A stretch of DNA of 64,000 bases from Bacteroidota bacterium. GTDB lineage: Bacteria; Bacteroidota; Bacteroidia; UKL13-3. The stretch lies in contig JAIXWD010000014.1 of NCBI GenBank assembly GCA_027482225.1, forward strand, positions 178,816 to 242,815, read 5' to 3'. The notes under the pieces are model-generated. The model saw only the letters and a list, made by a program, of their open reading frames with translations. It was not told the origin of the DNA and made no database searches. This document shows, one piece after another, positions 1-9,731 of the stretch (the first letter of the stretch is position 1; the number at the start of each line of letters is the position of its first letter). Both the position numbers and the translations under genes were made by a program.

Positions 1-2
1 CT

Positions 3-956
3 TTTGCTATAAAAATGTTTGAGGATAGCGTTAAGTATGATATTGCTCTTTTAAAATTTGAACCTGCTGCCGCAAAGAATTATGTATTTAAAGAAGATGC
101 ATTAAAAATGACCAATAGCAGAATAAATTTAGGTTTTGTAACCCCCAACAACAGAATAGTTCAAATAAATACCATACCTAATTTACCTACTAATAATACT
201 GATACATTTATTATCAAAACCTCATCAAGTAAAAATGGTACACATTGGTTAACCTTTGAGGATAAAGCTATTTTACCAGCTAACAAAAGTGTAATTTTGG
301 TTGACGCATACAACAATAACATCATTGATGTAAAAACAACATCAACCTATGCTTTTAACATTGACAATACGTTGGCTGCAACATATGGTAATCGTTTTAA
401 ATTAATCATTACCGACCAATTCAATGCATTACCAGTAAAATTAACTTCATTTATTGGCGAGAATCAAGGTAAGTATAGCATACTAAGTTGGACGTCTGTA
501 GCCGAGAAAAATCTGATTAACTATGAAGTTGAAAAAAGTATTGATGGAAAAACATTTGAAACCATTGGCTTAATTAAAGCAACTAATAGCAACACTAAAA
601 CAGACTATTCTTTTTCTGATTATACTAATTCAGCTGCAAACATTATTTATTACCGTCTAAAAATTAATGAACAAAAAGGAATTGTTAATTACTCGCAAAT
701 AGTAGCTATTCAAAATAACAGTATAATTGAACCAGTTTTGAGTGTTTATCCTAATCCGGCTAATCAATTTATCAATATCAACTTGCCTGAAAATAATAAC
801 TTAAGGGAAGTGCTTTTTTATGATATTAATGGTAAGCTAATGATGACAAGCTCAAAGGCTAAAAATATTGATGTGGCTGAATTAAATGCGGGGGTGTATA
901 CCATCCAAGTTAAAACAGACAAACTTGACCAAAGAATTAAATTTATTAAGCAGTAG
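3..956 (+). CDS. T9SS type A sorting domain protein (5' end outside window)
   Basis: The reading frame is open to the first bases of the window, so the ATG at 15 is probably internal and the N-terminus is missing. About 317 codons are visible. The end of a beta-rich extracellular region is followed, from roughly residue 140, by the 'LPVKLTSF' segment common in Bacteroidota cargo, a fibronectin-like stretch, and a C-terminal type A sorting domain that begins at 'SVYPNPANQF' and ends in basic 'KFIKQ'. Such domains send proteins across the outer membrane through the type IX system, after which they are removed. No catalytic motif is visible, so the function of the missing part is unknown. Confidence 0.85.
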   Translation, partial: FAIKMFEDSVKYDIALLKFEPAAAKNYVFKEDALKMTNSRINLGFVTPNNRIVQINTIPNLPTNNTDTFIIKTSSSKNGTHWLTFEDKAILPANKSVILVDAYNNNIIDVKTTSTYAFNIDNTLAATYGNRFKLIITDQFNALPVKLTSFIGENQGKYSILSWTSVAEKNLINYEVEKSIDGKTFETIGLIKATNSNTKTDYSFSDYTNSAANIIYYRLKINEQKGIVNYSQIVAIQNNSIIEPVLSVYPNPANQFININLPENNNLREVLFYDINGKLMMTSSKAKNIDVAELNAGVYTIQVKTDKLDQRIKFIKQ

Positions 957-1045
957 CGTAATATTAAAAATTAACTATTAATAATAACATAACCGTAATT
1001 AAACTAAGAATGTATAACCTACTGTTTATAAAATATAAAAGCTAG

Positions 1046-1681
1046 ATGAAAGTCTATAAAACAATTAAGTTCATTATACTCTTTTTGTTGTTAGTTATTG
1101 CTGATAATGCAATTGCTCAGTATTCGGGTGAATACGATTACAATGAAGATGAATATGATGGTAGCTACGAATACAATCATTACAACAATAATATCTATGA
1201 AAGATATTCAGAGGATGAATACCGCAAGAGACAAGAACGTTTTTATAGAAAAAGCTATGAAGAAGAAGATTTGTACAACGGAGGATACCGTAGGAAAAAT
1301 TATTCTTCTTCAGATGGTTATTACAATGGCAATGGATTAGGTATAGGAGGATTAAATGGAAAGTCATCCTCAAGATTTGGAGGAAATAACCTACCCACAC
1401 CTACAAAGCCTAAAGATAGAGATTTAGAAAATAAAGAAATTGGAATTATAGATGGCATTGACAAAATGGGCCAAGACGGAAAAGGAGGAGTAAGTAATTC
1501 CGACAATCCTGGACAAGGACGTGGTGAAATAGATCCAAAAGACGACAAAAAAACCGAGGATGCACCACCACCACCTGATGAGCCAGATATCCCAGTTGAC
1601 ACAGCCATCCCTTTACTTATTTCGGGTGGAATAATGTTAGCAAGATTCAAATTGAAAAAAACAAAAAACGCGTTAGTATAA
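1046..1681 (+). CDS. Secreted Tyr/Asp/Glu-rich protein with sorting-signal-like C-terminus
   Basis: This is a 211-residue protein I cannot assign to a named family. Residues 1-25 form a clear signal peptide ending 'NAIAQ'. Residues 26-85 are extremely rich in Tyr, Asn, Asp, Glu and Arg and look disordered, followed by a Gly/Asn segment and a Pro/Asp-rich linker with four consecutive prolines. The last ~30 residues read 'PDIPVDTAIPLLISGG', a short hydrophobic stretch and a Lys/Arg tail. This layout (P-x-D motif, hydrophobic segment, basic end) resembles the tails known in Bacteroidota as PID-CTERM, which is an analogy rather than a verified hit. The stop codon lies inside a strong terminator shared with the convergent next gene. 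Confidence 0.75.
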   Translation: MKVYKTIKFIILFLLLVIADNAIAQYSGEYDYNEDEYDGSYEYNHYNNNIYERYSEDEYRKRQERFYRKSYEEEDLYNGGYRRKNYSSSDGYYNGNGLGIGGLNGKSSSRFGGNNLPTPTKPKDRDLENKEIGIIDGIDKMGQDGKGGVSNSDNPGQGRGEIDPKDDKKTEDAPPPPDEPDIPVDTAIPLLISGGIMLARFKLKKTKNALV

Positions 1682-1697
1682 CTAACGCGTTTTTTTT
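1663..1697. terminator. Bidirectional rho-independent terminator
   Basis: A perfect 15-bp inverted repeat (1663-1677 with 1681-1695) encloses a 3-base loop and has A-runs and T-runs on its outer sides, so it can end transcription from both convergent genes. It contains the stop codon of the upstream plus gene (1679-1681) and touches the stop of the minus gene (1696-1698). Confidence 0.9.
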
Positions 1698-3720
1698 ATT
1701 GATTATTAATGAGCTGCCAAAAATCTGTAAGGTTATTTGAGGGTAAACCACAAGATTTATCAATACATCTGTAAAAATGAACCAACTCAGTAATATGTTT
1801 ATCAGCCAATAAAGGAATGGTAGACTTGGAATTAATTACCACTGCCAATTTATTTGGTAAGTATTGTTTATGTAAATCAAATAGGAAATCAGCAGCAGTT
1901 TTTCCAACACAAACCAGTTGATTAAATCCATAGTATTTAAATAAAATTACTTGCAACCAATTACTGTATCCCATTGGATGTTTTTCTATTTTGGATTGTA
2001 CGCCTAATATCATTCGCTCGCAAATCTCGTGGTAGTTATCCTCATCAAACAAGTAACCAATTTGCATTAAACATTTGGCTAAGATTGAATTTGAAGAAGA
2101 AATCACATCATCATTTACATCTATTTTTCGGGCAACAAGTTGACTATCTTGGTGAGATTTAAAATAGAATAATCCCTTTTCTTTATCATAAAACTGTTCG
2201 ATGCATGTATCTAGTATTTGTTTCGCAAATAGCAAATACTTTTCTTCACTACTTGCTTCAAACAAACGAATTAATGCCTCTATTGTAGTTGCATAATCTT
2301 CGGCAAATGCTTTGATGGTTGTATTTCCATTTTTGTGTATCCTATACAAAGTTTCATGCTGCCAAATCTCCGTCATTATAAAATCGGCAGCAGTTTTAGC
2401 ACTTAACAAATAGCCTAAATCACCAAATAGCAAATAAGCATCCGAGTAGGCTTTTATCATTAATGCATTCCATGAGGTAATCATCTTATCATCCAAACCT
2501 GGCCTTATGCGTTTTATTCTCGCATCAAGTAAAAGCTGATTACAATTTTCAATTATTAACTCAATATCTGAAATATATTTACCTGTTAACTTTTCAAGCT
2601 CTTCATCAGTTCGTGTTTTATACAAAATGTTGGTTCCATCATCCCAATTTCCGTATGCATCAATACTAAAATATAAACCATACAAAGGGGCATCATCACC
2701 TAAAAGTTCTTGTATTTCCTTATAAGTCCATGTATAAAACTTCCCTTCTACTCCTTCACTATCGGCATCTAAAGCACTATAAAAATAACCTTGTTCGTGA
2801 GTTAATTCACGCTTTATAAATTGTAAAGTTTGATGAATGGTTTTTGCATACAATTGTTTTCCTGTAACCTGATAGGCTTGCGCATATAAACTTATAAGTT
2901 GAGCATTATCGTAAAGCATTTTTTCAAAGTGGGGTACTTTCCAATAACTATCCGTACTATACCTACAAAAGCCACCGCCAACTTGATCATATATACCACC
3001 TTCAGCCATTTTATCGAGTGTGGTAACAACACCTTCTAACAGCGAAAGGTCTTTAGTATAATGGTATTGATTTAAAAACAACTCCCAGTTATTGGGCATA
3101 GGAAATTTAGGTGCCCATGAATAGCCACCATATTGAATATCGAAGTTTTGCTTCCAGTTATTTATTATTTCTTTGACCTTACTTTTGCTTATAAGCTTAG
3201 CATCAATTTCTTGAAAAAACACATCTAATTTTCTGATACCTGCAGTTAACTCTGTAGCATATTGCATGGCCTCTTCTGTTTTGTGCTCATAAAAATCAGC
3301 CAAAGATTTTAACACCCGCTCCCACTCCTGCTTTGGGAAATAAGTACCACCATGTATGGGCCTGCCATCGGGTAAAGTAAAACAATTTAATGGCCAACCT
3401 CCCCTTCCGGTTAATAACTGTACCGCATCCATGTATACTTGATCAATATCTGGCCTTTCCTCCCTATCTACTTTTATACATACAAAATGTTCGTTCATTA
3501 TAGCAGCGGTATCTTCTTTTTCAAAACATTCACGCTCCATTACATGGCACCAATGACAAGCAGAATACCCAATACTTACCAAAACCAACTTATGCTCTCT
3601 TTTAGCCTTATCAAAAGCTTCATCACCCCACTCATACCAATCAACAGGATTATGAGCATGCTGCAACAAGTATGGACTTGAAGCATTGATTAATTTATTG
3701 GTGTATTTTTTATTTCCCAT
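1696..3720 (-). CDS. Thioredoxin-domain protein, YyaL/SSP411 (DUF255) family
   Basis: The protein has 674 residues from the ATG at 3720. An in-frame upstream start at 3786 exists but would add 22 atypical residues before the conserved '[19 protein letters not shown]' opening and run into the divergent comM promoter region. The N-terminal thioredoxin-like domain (about 10-170) carries a CHWC redox-type motif at residues 55-58 and '[10 protein letters not shown]'. The remainder is an (alpha/alpha) toroid of the kind seen in N-acylglucosamine epimerases and glycoside hydrolases. Members are widespread (spermatogenesis-associated protein 20 in animals), but their substrate is not established. It is divergent from comM across 73 bases. 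Confidence 0.9.
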   Translation of the reverse strand: MGNKKYTNKLINASSPYLLQHAHNPVDWYEWGDEAFDKAKREHKLVLVSIGYSACHWCHVMERECFEKEDTAAIMNEHFVCIKVDREERPDIDQVYMDAVQLLTGRGGWPLNCFTLPDGRPIHGGTYFPKQEWERVLKSLADFYEHKTEEAMQYATELTAGIRKLDVFFQEIDAKLISKSKVKEIINNWKQNFDIQYGGYSWAPKFPMPNNWELFLNQYHYTKDLSLLEGVVTTLDKMAEGGIYDQVGGGFCRYSTDSYWKVPHFEKMLYDNAQLISLYAQAYQVTGKQLYAKTIHQTLQFIKRELTHEQGYFYSALDADSEGVEGKFYTWTYKEIQELLGDDAPLYGLYFSIDAYGNWDDGTNILYKTRTDEELEKLTGKYISDIELIIENCNQLLLDARIKRIRPGLDDKMITSWNALMIKAYSDAYLLFGDLGYLLSAKTAADFIMTEIWQHETLYRIHKNGNTTIKAFAEDYATTIEALIRLFEASSEEKYLLFAKQILDTCIEQFYDKEKGLFYFKSHQDSQLVARKIDVNDDVISSSNSILAKCLMQIGYLFDEDNYHEICERMILGVQSKIEKHPMGYSNWLQVILFKYYGFNQLVCVGKTAADFLFDLHKQYLPNKLAVVINSKSTIPLLADKHITELVHFYRCIDKSCGLPSNNLTDFWQLINNQ

Positions 3721-3753
3721 CGTGGCAAAGCTAAGTATTGAAAAAATATTATT

Positions 3754-3761
3754 TATATTTG
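3754..3761 (+). promoter_or_regulatory. Possible -7 box for comM
   Basis: TATATTTG matches the Bacteroidota -7 consensus TAnnTTTG and lies 33 bases before the comM ATG. No convincing -33 TTTG is found at the usual spacing, so this is a weak call. Confidence 0.3.
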
Positions 3762-3793
3762 ATTTGTATATAGTAATTAAACCCAAAAGCCCT

Positions 3794-5338
3794 ATGCTAA
3801 TTAAAACATACGGAAGTGCAGTTCATGGCGTTAATGCCGTAACCATTACAATTGAAGTTAATGTTTCCAATCAAGGTGTTGGCTATAGTTTGGTAGGATT
3901 ACCCGATAATGCCGTTAAAGAAGGTCATCACAGAATAGAAACTGCTGTAAAAAATATGGGCTTAAAAATGCCACGCTTACGTGTGGTTATTAATATGGCA
4001 CCTGCAGATATTCGTAAAGAAGGCTCTTCATATGATTTACCCATTGCATTAGGCTATTTGGCAGGTTCAGAACAAATGCTTGGAGAAAATTTAAGCAAGT
4101 ATATTATTATGGGTGAACTTGCTTTAGATGGATCTTTAAAACCAATTAAAGGAGCTTTACCTATTGCCATACAAGCACGCAAAGAAGGGTTTGAAGGTTT
4201 TATTTTACCAAAAGAAAATGCACGTGAAGCGGCCATTGTAAATAACTTAAAAGTTTATGGCGTAGATAATATAAAAGAGGTGATTGATTTTTTTAATAAT
4301 GAAGGAAATCTTACACAATTTGAAATAGATACACGTGCTGAGTTTGAAAACAACTTGCATAAAAACGAAAATGATTTCTCGGATGTACGCGGACAAGAGA
4401 ATATAAAAAGAGCCCTAGAGATAGCAGCAGCAGGTGGACATAATGTAATACTTATTGGTCCACCAGGTGCAGGAAAAACAATGCTTGCAAAACGTTTACC
4501 TAGCATACTTCCACCACTCACTTTACACGAAGCATTGGAAACAACTAAAATACATTCGGTTGCTGGAAGATTAAACAAAGAAACATCATTACTTTATCAA
4601 AGACCTTTTAGAAGTCCACATCATACCATTTCTGATATTGCCTTAGTAGGTGGCGGAAATAATCCGCAACCAGGTGAAATTAGTTTAGCCCATCATGGTG
4701 TACTTTTTTTGGATGAATTACCAGAATTTAAACGCACTGTTTTAGAAGTAATGCGCCAACCATTAGAGGAAAGAAGAATAACCATTTCTCGTGCTAAATT
4801 TTCTATAGAATACCCATCTAGTTTTATGTTAATTGCTTCCATGAACCCTTGCCCGTGTGGTTACTTTAATCACCCCGAAAAAGAATGTGTTTGCGGACCT
4901 GGAATGGTTCAAAAATATTTAAGTAAGGTATCAGGACCACTACTAGATAGAATTGACATACACATAGAAGTAACGCCAGTTGATTTTGAACAGTTAACTG
5001 ATACCAGAAAAGCAGAAAAAAGTGAACTTATACGCGAGCGTGTAATACGGGCGCGAGAAATACAAACGGAACGATTTACCGAAAATGAAGGAATACATAG
5101 CAATGCCATGATGAGTAGTACAAAAGTTAGAGAGGTTTGTCAAATAAATTCTGCAGGACAAACACTTTTAAAAACAGCCATGAATAGACTACAATTATCG
5201 GCAAGGGCTTATGACAGGATTTTAAAGGTTGCTCGCACAATTGCAGATTTAGATGCGAGTGTTGAAATTAAAATTGAACATCTAGCCGAAGCCATTCAGT
5301 ACCGCAGTTTAGATAGGGAAAGTTGGGGTGCAAATTAG
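3794..5338 (+). CDS. comM: YifB/ComM family Mg-chelatase-like AAA+ ATPase
   Basis: This is a 514-residue protein. The start at 3794 ([12 protein letters not shown]) is preferred because all family members begin this way; the 36 codons upstream overlap the divergent promoter region. The N-terminal 'subunit ChlI' domain (about 20-140) precedes an AAA+ module with Walker A GPPGAGKT at 222-229 and Walker B LFLDEL at 304-309. A four-cysteine cluster follows at 353, 355, 365 and 367, and the C-terminal Mg-chelatase domain closes the protein. ComM is a hexameric helicase that helps branch migration during natural transformation; its role in this organism is inferred from the family. It is convergent with the alkyltransferase-like gene, with only two bases between stops. 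Confidence 0.95.
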   Translation: MLIKTYGSAVHGVNAVTITIEVNVSNQGVGYSLVGLPDNAVKEGHHRIETAVKNMGLKMPRLRVVINMAPADIRKEGSSYDLPIALGYLAGSEQMLGENLSKYIIMGELALDGSLKPIKGALPIAIQARKEGFEGFILPKENAREAAIVNNLKVYGVDNIKEVIDFFNNEGNLTQFEIDTRAEFENNLHKNENDFSDVRGQENIKRALEIAAAGGHNVILIGPPGAGKTMLAKRLPSILPPLTLHEALETTKIHSVAGRLNKETSLLYQRPFRSPHHTISDIALVGGGNNPQPGEISLAHHGVLFLDELPEFKRTVLEVMRQPLEERRITISRAKFSIEYPSSFMLIASMNPCPCGYFNHPEKECVCGPGMVQKYLSKVSGPLLDRIDIHIEVTPVDFEQLTDTRKAEKSELIRERVIRAREIQTERFTENEGIHSNAMMSSTKVREVCQINSAGQTLLKTAMNRLQLSARAYDRILKVARTIADLDASVEIKIEHLAEAIQYRSLDRESWGAN

Positions 5339-5340
5339 CA

Positions 5341-5700
5341 CTAACCAATATGCAACTCAATGCAAGGATCCCAAAATACTTCTTTAAATTTAACTACTTC
5401 ATCATTAATAACTGCTACTCCATCTTGTGCTAATAATTCTTGCATACGGGTGGGTGTTTCAAAATGGAATTTTCCAGTTAGTATGCCATTTCTATTTACA
5501 ACACGCTGTGCAGGAACATCTGGTAAAGCATGAGCAGCATTCATGGCATATCCAACCATACGGCTACTTTTAGCCGTGCCCAAGTATTTGGCAATTGCAC
5601 CATAACTGGTTACCCTTCCTTTTGGTATAAGTTTAACCACTTCATACACATCATTAAAGAAGGTACTGTGTTTGGTTATTGGCGTTTTTTGCATAGGCAA
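5341..5700 (-). CDS. Alkyltransferase-like (ATL) DNA lesion-binding protein
   Basis: A 119-residue single-domain MGMT family protein. The helix-turn-helix core is clear (GRVTSYGAIA at 28-37, then SSRMVG with the base-flipping Arg at 47). The active-site PCHR motif of O6-alkylguanine transferases is replaced by PAQR at 63-66, so the acceptor cysteine is Ala64. Proteins with this change bind and flip O6-alkylguanine without repairing it and hand lesions to nucleotide excision repair. It is therefore a lesion sensor and not a transferase. A second Met at residue 3 could also be the start. Confidence 0.9.
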   Translation of the reverse strand: MPMQKTPITKHSTFFNDVYEVVKLIPKGRVTSYGAIAKYLGTAKSSRMVGYAMNAAHALPDVPAQRVVNRNGILTGKFHFETPTRMQELLAQDGVAVINDEVVKFKEVFWDPCIELHIG

Positions 5701-5765
5701 TTATAATTAATGTCAGTTAGCCAATCAACACTAAATGATTTGAATTAAACCCTTAAATTCGCCCC

Positions 5766-6383
5766 ATGAGTTTTTTAACTAAAGTTAAATTTAGCAACGT
5801 GAACAACCTAAGTGATGCACGTTATGCAGCAGCTGTTGGTATAGAGTATATAGGTTTTTGTTTTGATAATTCTAACCCTAATTACATTGCACCAATCAAG
5901 GCAAAAGAAATGATTGATTGGATTACGGGTAGTCATATTGTAGCCGAATTTGGCAATCAATCTATTGACGAAATAAAAGATATTAGTGAGCTATTACAAG
6001 TTGATGCCGTTGAAGTAAATAACACAATTTTACCCGATGAACTTCCTCAAATTGGCAAAGCCATTATTAAAAAAATAGATGTAAACGCATATTCTGAAGA
6101 ACAACTTGCAAATGAATTGGCGGCCTACGCAAAGTATTGTGATGCATTTCATGTTTATGCATCAACCCAACCCGAAAATTACGATTGTGAGCAATTGGTT
6201 GATTTATGTAAAAGCTACCAAATCATTTGGGGTTTAGCCATTTCAACTCAAACTGTTATAAACACCATCCATTCATTTAATCCCTTTGCCATCCATGTGT
6301 CTGGAGGTTCAGAAGAAAAGGTAGGTATAAAAGATTTTGATGACTTGAATGAATTATTGGAAATAATTACCTTAGAAGAATAA
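5766..6383 (+). CDS. TrpF-like (phosphoribosylanthranilate isomerase) barrel protein lacking the catalytic Cys
   Basis: This 205-residue protein matches the N-terminal pattern of TrpF (start of a beta strand, 'LSDARYAAAVGIEYIGF', then 'PNYIAPIKAKEM') and ends with a TrpF-like 'IHVSGGSEEKVGIKDFD' phosphate-site region. The signature KICG is KFSN at residues 8-11, so the general-base cysteine is Ser10. No other trp gene is near. It begins a same-strand run with the MgtC-like gene (13-base gap) and anmK. It may be a divergent isomerase or a barrel with another role; no reaction can be assigned. Confidence 0.75.
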   Translation: MSFLTKVKFSNVNNLSDARYAAAVGIEYIGFCFDNSNPNYIAPIKAKEMIDWITGSHIVAEFGNQSIDEIKDISELLQVDAVEVNNTILPDELPQIGKAIIKKIDVNAYSEEQLANELAAYAKYCDAFHVYASTQPENYDCEQLVDLCKSYQIIWGLAISTQTVINTIHSFNPFAIHVSGGSEEKVGIKDFDDLNELLEIITLEE

Positions 6384-6396
6384 TTATTTAAACCTG

Positions 6397-7098
6397 ATGC
6401 ACATTACAGAAATAAGTATTGGCACTTTTGAGCACCGCTTATTATTAGCCTTTGTTTTAGGAACAATTATTGGCTTTGAAAGGCAATGGCGGCATAAATT
6501 GGCGGGTGTAAAAACCAATGCCTTAGTTGCGGGTGGTGCGGCTTTATTTATACTGTTATCAGAGAAAATTGTTGGCGATACTTCGTCTGCTTCTCGTATT
6601 GCAGCAAACATTGTAACTGGTGTTGGTTTTTTGGGAGCAGGTGTAATGATGCGAAATGGAAATAACATTAAAGGCATAAATACAGCTGCAACAATTTGGT
6701 GCTCATCAGCAATTGGTTCACTTGCAGGAATAGGTTATTGGTACGAAAGTTTAATAGGTACTGCTTTTGTTGTTATTGGTAATGTTCTATTAAGACCTAT
6801 TGGCGATAAAATTGATCATCGCATCAATCAAATTACGGAATCTGGAAATTCATATTTACTTAATATTACATTACAACAAGGTGCAATGGCCTTTATTAAA
6901 CACAGCTTATTAGATGGTGTTGCAGCAGAATCAACCCTACATATTACAGCTATTCAAACCAAAGGAAATACAGAAATTATTGCAGATATACATTCGCTTG
7001 ATAGACGACAAACAGACATAGAAAATATAGTAAATAAGCTTTCGTCATTAAATGAAATTACAGCCATAAAATGGGAGGAAGTAAAACCCGTAATTTAA
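6397..7098 (+). CDS. MgtC/SapB family membrane protein
   Basis: The 233-residue protein opens with the MgtC-family core: 'LLLAFVLGTIIGFERQWR' (first membrane segment and conserved Glu-Arg), 'AGVKTNALVAGGAALF', 'RIAANIVTGVGFLGAGVMMR' and 'GINTAATIWCSSAIG'. This gives about four to five membrane segments in the first 140 residues. The last ~90 residues form a soluble ACT-like domain. MgtC proteins are linked to growth in low Mg2+ and to ATP synthase or membrane potential control, but their mechanism is not settled. It sits one base before anmK and is probably cotranscribed. Confidence 0.9.
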   Translation: MHITEISIGTFEHRLLLAFVLGTIIGFERQWRHKLAGVKTNALVAGGAALFILLSEKIVGDTSSASRIAANIVTGVGFLGAGVMMRNGNNIKGINTAATIWCSSAIGSLAGIGYWYESLIGTAFVVIGNVLLRPIGDKIDHRINQITESGNSYLLNITLQQGAMAFIKHSLLDGVAAESTLHITAIQTKGNTEIIADIHSLDRRQTDIENIVNKLSSLNEITAIKWEEVKPVI

Positions 7099-7099
7099 T

Positions 7100-8173
7100 A
7101 TGGCTGCAACCAATGAAAAAAATAGGTATAGGGTAATTGGTGTCATGTCGGGCACTTCGCTTGATGGAATAGACATTGCTTATTGCGAGTTTAATTTCAT
7201 AGCAGAAAAATGGCAATACAAAATTGTAACTGCTGAAACCATACCATACAACAAAACATGGTTAACTAGGTTAAAAGAGTTGCACAAACAACCTGCTTTT
7301 GTATTTCCTAAAACTGATGCATTTTATGGCAAATATATTGGGCAGCTTATTAATACTTTCATTACTAAACATCAACTTCAAATTGATTTTATTGCAAGCC
7401 ACGGACACACCATTTTTCATCAACCCGATAAAGGATATACGGCACAAATTGGAAACGGGGCAAATATTTATGCTGAAACAGGCATAACAACCATTAATGA
7501 TTTTAGAGTTGTTGATGTGGCTATGGGCGGACAAGGCGCTCCTTTGGTACCAATTGGAGATGAGTTACTTTTTAATGAATTTGATGGTTGCCTTAATTTA
7601 GGTGGATTTAGCAACATTAGTTTTAAAAAAGAAAAACAGCGGGTGGCCTTTGATATAAGTCCTTGTAATATGATAATGAATCCCATTGCTAATTTATTGG
7701 GCCTTGATTATGATGATGAAGGTAAACTGGCTGCTCAAGGAGAAATTAATGACCAACTTTTAAACCAATTAAACGCATTGCCTTTTTATATAAAAATGCC
7801 ACCAAAATCATTGGGCATAGAGTGGGTAACCGAACATTTTTGGCCCGTGGTTAAGCAGTACCCAATACCCCCTATTGATTTATTAGCCACACTAAACAAG
7901 CACATTGTACAACAAATAGTTATTATCATTAAGGCAAATAATTTAAAAAAAATATTAACTACAGGTGGAGGGGCGTTTAATAAATTGATGATTGATGATA
8001 TAAATGCACAAACACAAAACGCACTGATCATTCCAGATAATCTATTAGTAAACTACAAAGAGGCATTAATCTTCGGATTTTTAGGTGTTTTAAGATTAAT
8101 AAAAACCAACAACAGTTTAACACACATTACAGGCGCTTCAAAAGACAGTATAGGTGGTTGCATTTGGGGATAA
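7100..8173 (+). CDS. anmK: Anhydro-N-acetylmuramic acid kinase
   Basis: The 357-residue protein has the AnmK signature GVMSGTSLDGIDIA near the N-terminus. It also has the 'ASHGHTIFHQP' substrate loop, 'QIGNGANIYAETGI', 'VDVAMGGQGAPLVPIGD' and the C-terminal 'TTGGGAFN' ATP-site motif of the ASKHA fold. It cleaves and phosphorylates 1,6-anhydro-MurNAc to MurNAc-6-phosphate during peptidoglycan recycling. The next enzyme of that route, MurQ, is encoded at 57263-58165. The gene starts one base after the MgtC-like stop codon. Confidence 0.96.
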   Translation: MAATNEKNRYRVIGVMSGTSLDGIDIAYCEFNFIAEKWQYKIVTAETIPYNKTWLTRLKELHKQPAFVFPKTDAFYGKYIGQLINTFITKHQLQIDFIASHGHTIFHQPDKGYTAQIGNGANIYAETGITTINDFRVVDVAMGGQGAPLVPIGDELLFNEFDGCLNLGGFSNISFKKEKQRVAFDISPCNMIMNPIANLLGLDYDDEGKLAAQGEINDQLLNQLNALPFYIKMPPKSLGIEWVTEHFWPVVKQYPIPPIDLLATLNKHIVQQIVIIIKANNLKKILTTGGGAFNKLMIDDINAQTQNALIIPDNLLVNYKEALIFGFLGVLRLIKTNNSLTHITGASKDSIGGCIWG

Positions 8174-8291
8174 TAGTATAATTTGGGTTAAGCAAATAGA
8201 CCATTTGTGTATCAAAACCTGATTTTTGTTTTTACCCTAATTATTTAAAATACCCGTTGTAAATTGCAGCCCATTAGAGCAAAATAAAAAT

Positions 8292-9554
8292 ATGTCAACA
8301 CAAATAGAAAAACTGATTAAACGATACGAGGAGAAACAACCTGAAATTGTTTTTGAATGGAAAGATAGCGAAACCGATGCCGAAGGTTGGGTGGTAATAA
8401 ACTCGCTACGCGGTGGTGCAGCAGGTGGCGGAACTCGTATGCGTAAAGGTTTAAATAAACATGAAGTTACCTCCCTGGCCAAAACCATGGAGATTAAATT
8501 TACCGTTGCAGGACCTGCTATAGGTGGGGCAAAATCGGGTATTAACTTCGACCCAGCTGACCCACGCAAAAAAGGTGTACTGGAGCGCTGGTATAAAGCA
8601 GTAATGCCATTACTAAAAAACTATTATGGTACAGGTGGCGATTTAAATGTAGATGAAATACATGAGGTAATTCCTATTACAGAAGAGTATGGATTGTTGC
8701 ATCCACAAGAAGGTGTGGTAAATGGTCATTTAAAATTGGACGAAACTGAAAAACAAAAGCGTATAAACAACTTACGTAATGGTGTTTCTAAAGTATTGGA
8801 TGATGCCCGTTTTTCGCCCGACACCAACAAAACATATTTGGTAGCAGATATGATTACGGGTTGGGGTGTGGCTGAAGCGGTCCGTCATTTCTATGATTTC
8901 TGGGGACCAAACTTTGCATACAAACGTGCCATCATACAAGGTTGGGGTAACGTGGCAGCAGCTGCAGCCTATTACTTATCTCAAATGGATGTAATGATTG
9001 TGGGCATTATTGATCGTGAAGGCGGTTTGTTAAACAACCAAGGTTTTAGTAAAGACCAAATTAAGCAGTTGTTTATTGAGCGTGATGGCAATAAATTATC
9101 TCAAGCTACTTGTCAAAAAATGGGATTAGAGTTTATGCCTTACAATGAAATTGACCAGAAAATTTGGAGTATTGGAGCCGATATTTTTATTCCTGCTGCA
9201 GCATCGCGTATGCTAACCCAAGAGCAATTAGATACCATGGTTGAAAACGACCTTGATGTAATTTCTTGTGGTGCTAATGTACCTTTTGCCGATAGCGAAA
9301 TTTTCTTAGGACCAATAGGTAACAATGCAGACGACCGCGTAGCTGTTATCCCCGATTTTATTGCTAACTGCGGCATGGCACGTACGTTTGCTTATTGCAT
9401 GAGTGAAAACTTTGAACTGAATGATGAAGCTATTTTTAAAGATGCTTCCGTTACCATTCGCCAAGCATTAATGCGCTTAAATCAATTTAATCCTAAACGC
9501 AATGGTTTATTGAAAAAAGGATTAGAAATGAGTATGGTTAATTTGGTGAAGTAA
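8292..9554 (+). CDS. Glu/Leu/Phe/Val family amino-acid dehydrogenase
   Basis: This 420-residue protein has the dimerisation/catalytic domain with GPAIGGAKSGINFDP (catalytic Lys81 and conserved Lys69) and GTGGDLNVDE. A Rossmann domain follows with 'GWGNVAAAAAYYL' and then 'GIIDREGG'. Family members reversibly deaminate glutamate or branched amino acids with NAD(P)+. The sequence is shorter than hexameric glutamate dehydrogenases (~450) and the substrate cannot be read from it. It is a single-gene unit; the next coding material downstream is the decayed fragment at 9572. Confidence 0.92.
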   Translation: MSTQIEKLIKRYEEKQPEIVFEWKDSETDAEGWVVINSLRGGAAGGGTRMRKGLNKHEVTSLAKTMEIKFTVAGPAIGGAKSGINFDPADPRKKGVLERWYKAVMPLLKNYYGTGGDLNVDEIHEVIPITEEYGLLHPQEGVVNGHLKLDETEKQKRINNLRNGVSKVLDDARFSPDTNKTYLVADMITGWGVAEAVRHFYDFWGPNFAYKRAIIQGWGNVAAAAAYYLSQMDVMIVGIIDREGGLLNNQGFSKDQIKQLFIERDGNKLSQATCQKMGLEFMPYNEIDQKIWSIGADIFIPAAASRMLTQEQLDTMVENDLDVISCGANVPFADSEIFLGPIGNNADDRVAVIPDFIANCGMARTFAYCMSENFELNDEAIFKDASVTIRQALMRLNQFNPKRNGLLKKGLEMSMVNLVK

Positions 9555-9571
9555 TTTATTTAAGGCTGTTG

Positions 9572-9724
9572 GTTGTGGTAACTTTTGAATTAGAAACTCA
9601 ACTTATTATTGCGAATAAGCTAAGTTATGTTTCGAAGGAGAGATTAGAAACAGAACTACTTGCCATAAATGAACTTCAACGGAAAATAAACAGCCTAATC
9701 ACTAAAATAAAATCAAACATATAA
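9572..9724 (+). pseudogene. Remnant of a four-helix-bundle (S23/23S rRNA IVP-type) protein
   Basis: An open frame with no plausible start translates to a ~50-residue C-terminal fragment. It reads '..TFELETQLIIANKLSYVS', then 'LETELLAINELQRKINSL', then 'ITKIKSNI' and a stop. The pattern ELETQLIIA-x-x-L-x-Y followed by an amphipathic helix is the hallmark C-terminal half of the small four-helix-bundle proteins first seen as 23S rRNA intervening-sequence ORFs and common in Bacteroidota. The first two helices are absent, so the gene appears truncated. Confidence 0.7.
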
Positions 9725-9731
9725 AGGCATC

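Noticed and set aside
3721..3786. N-terminal extension of the YyaL-like protein to 3786
   Set aside because: The 22 added residues precede the conserved family opening and intrude on the comM promoter region.
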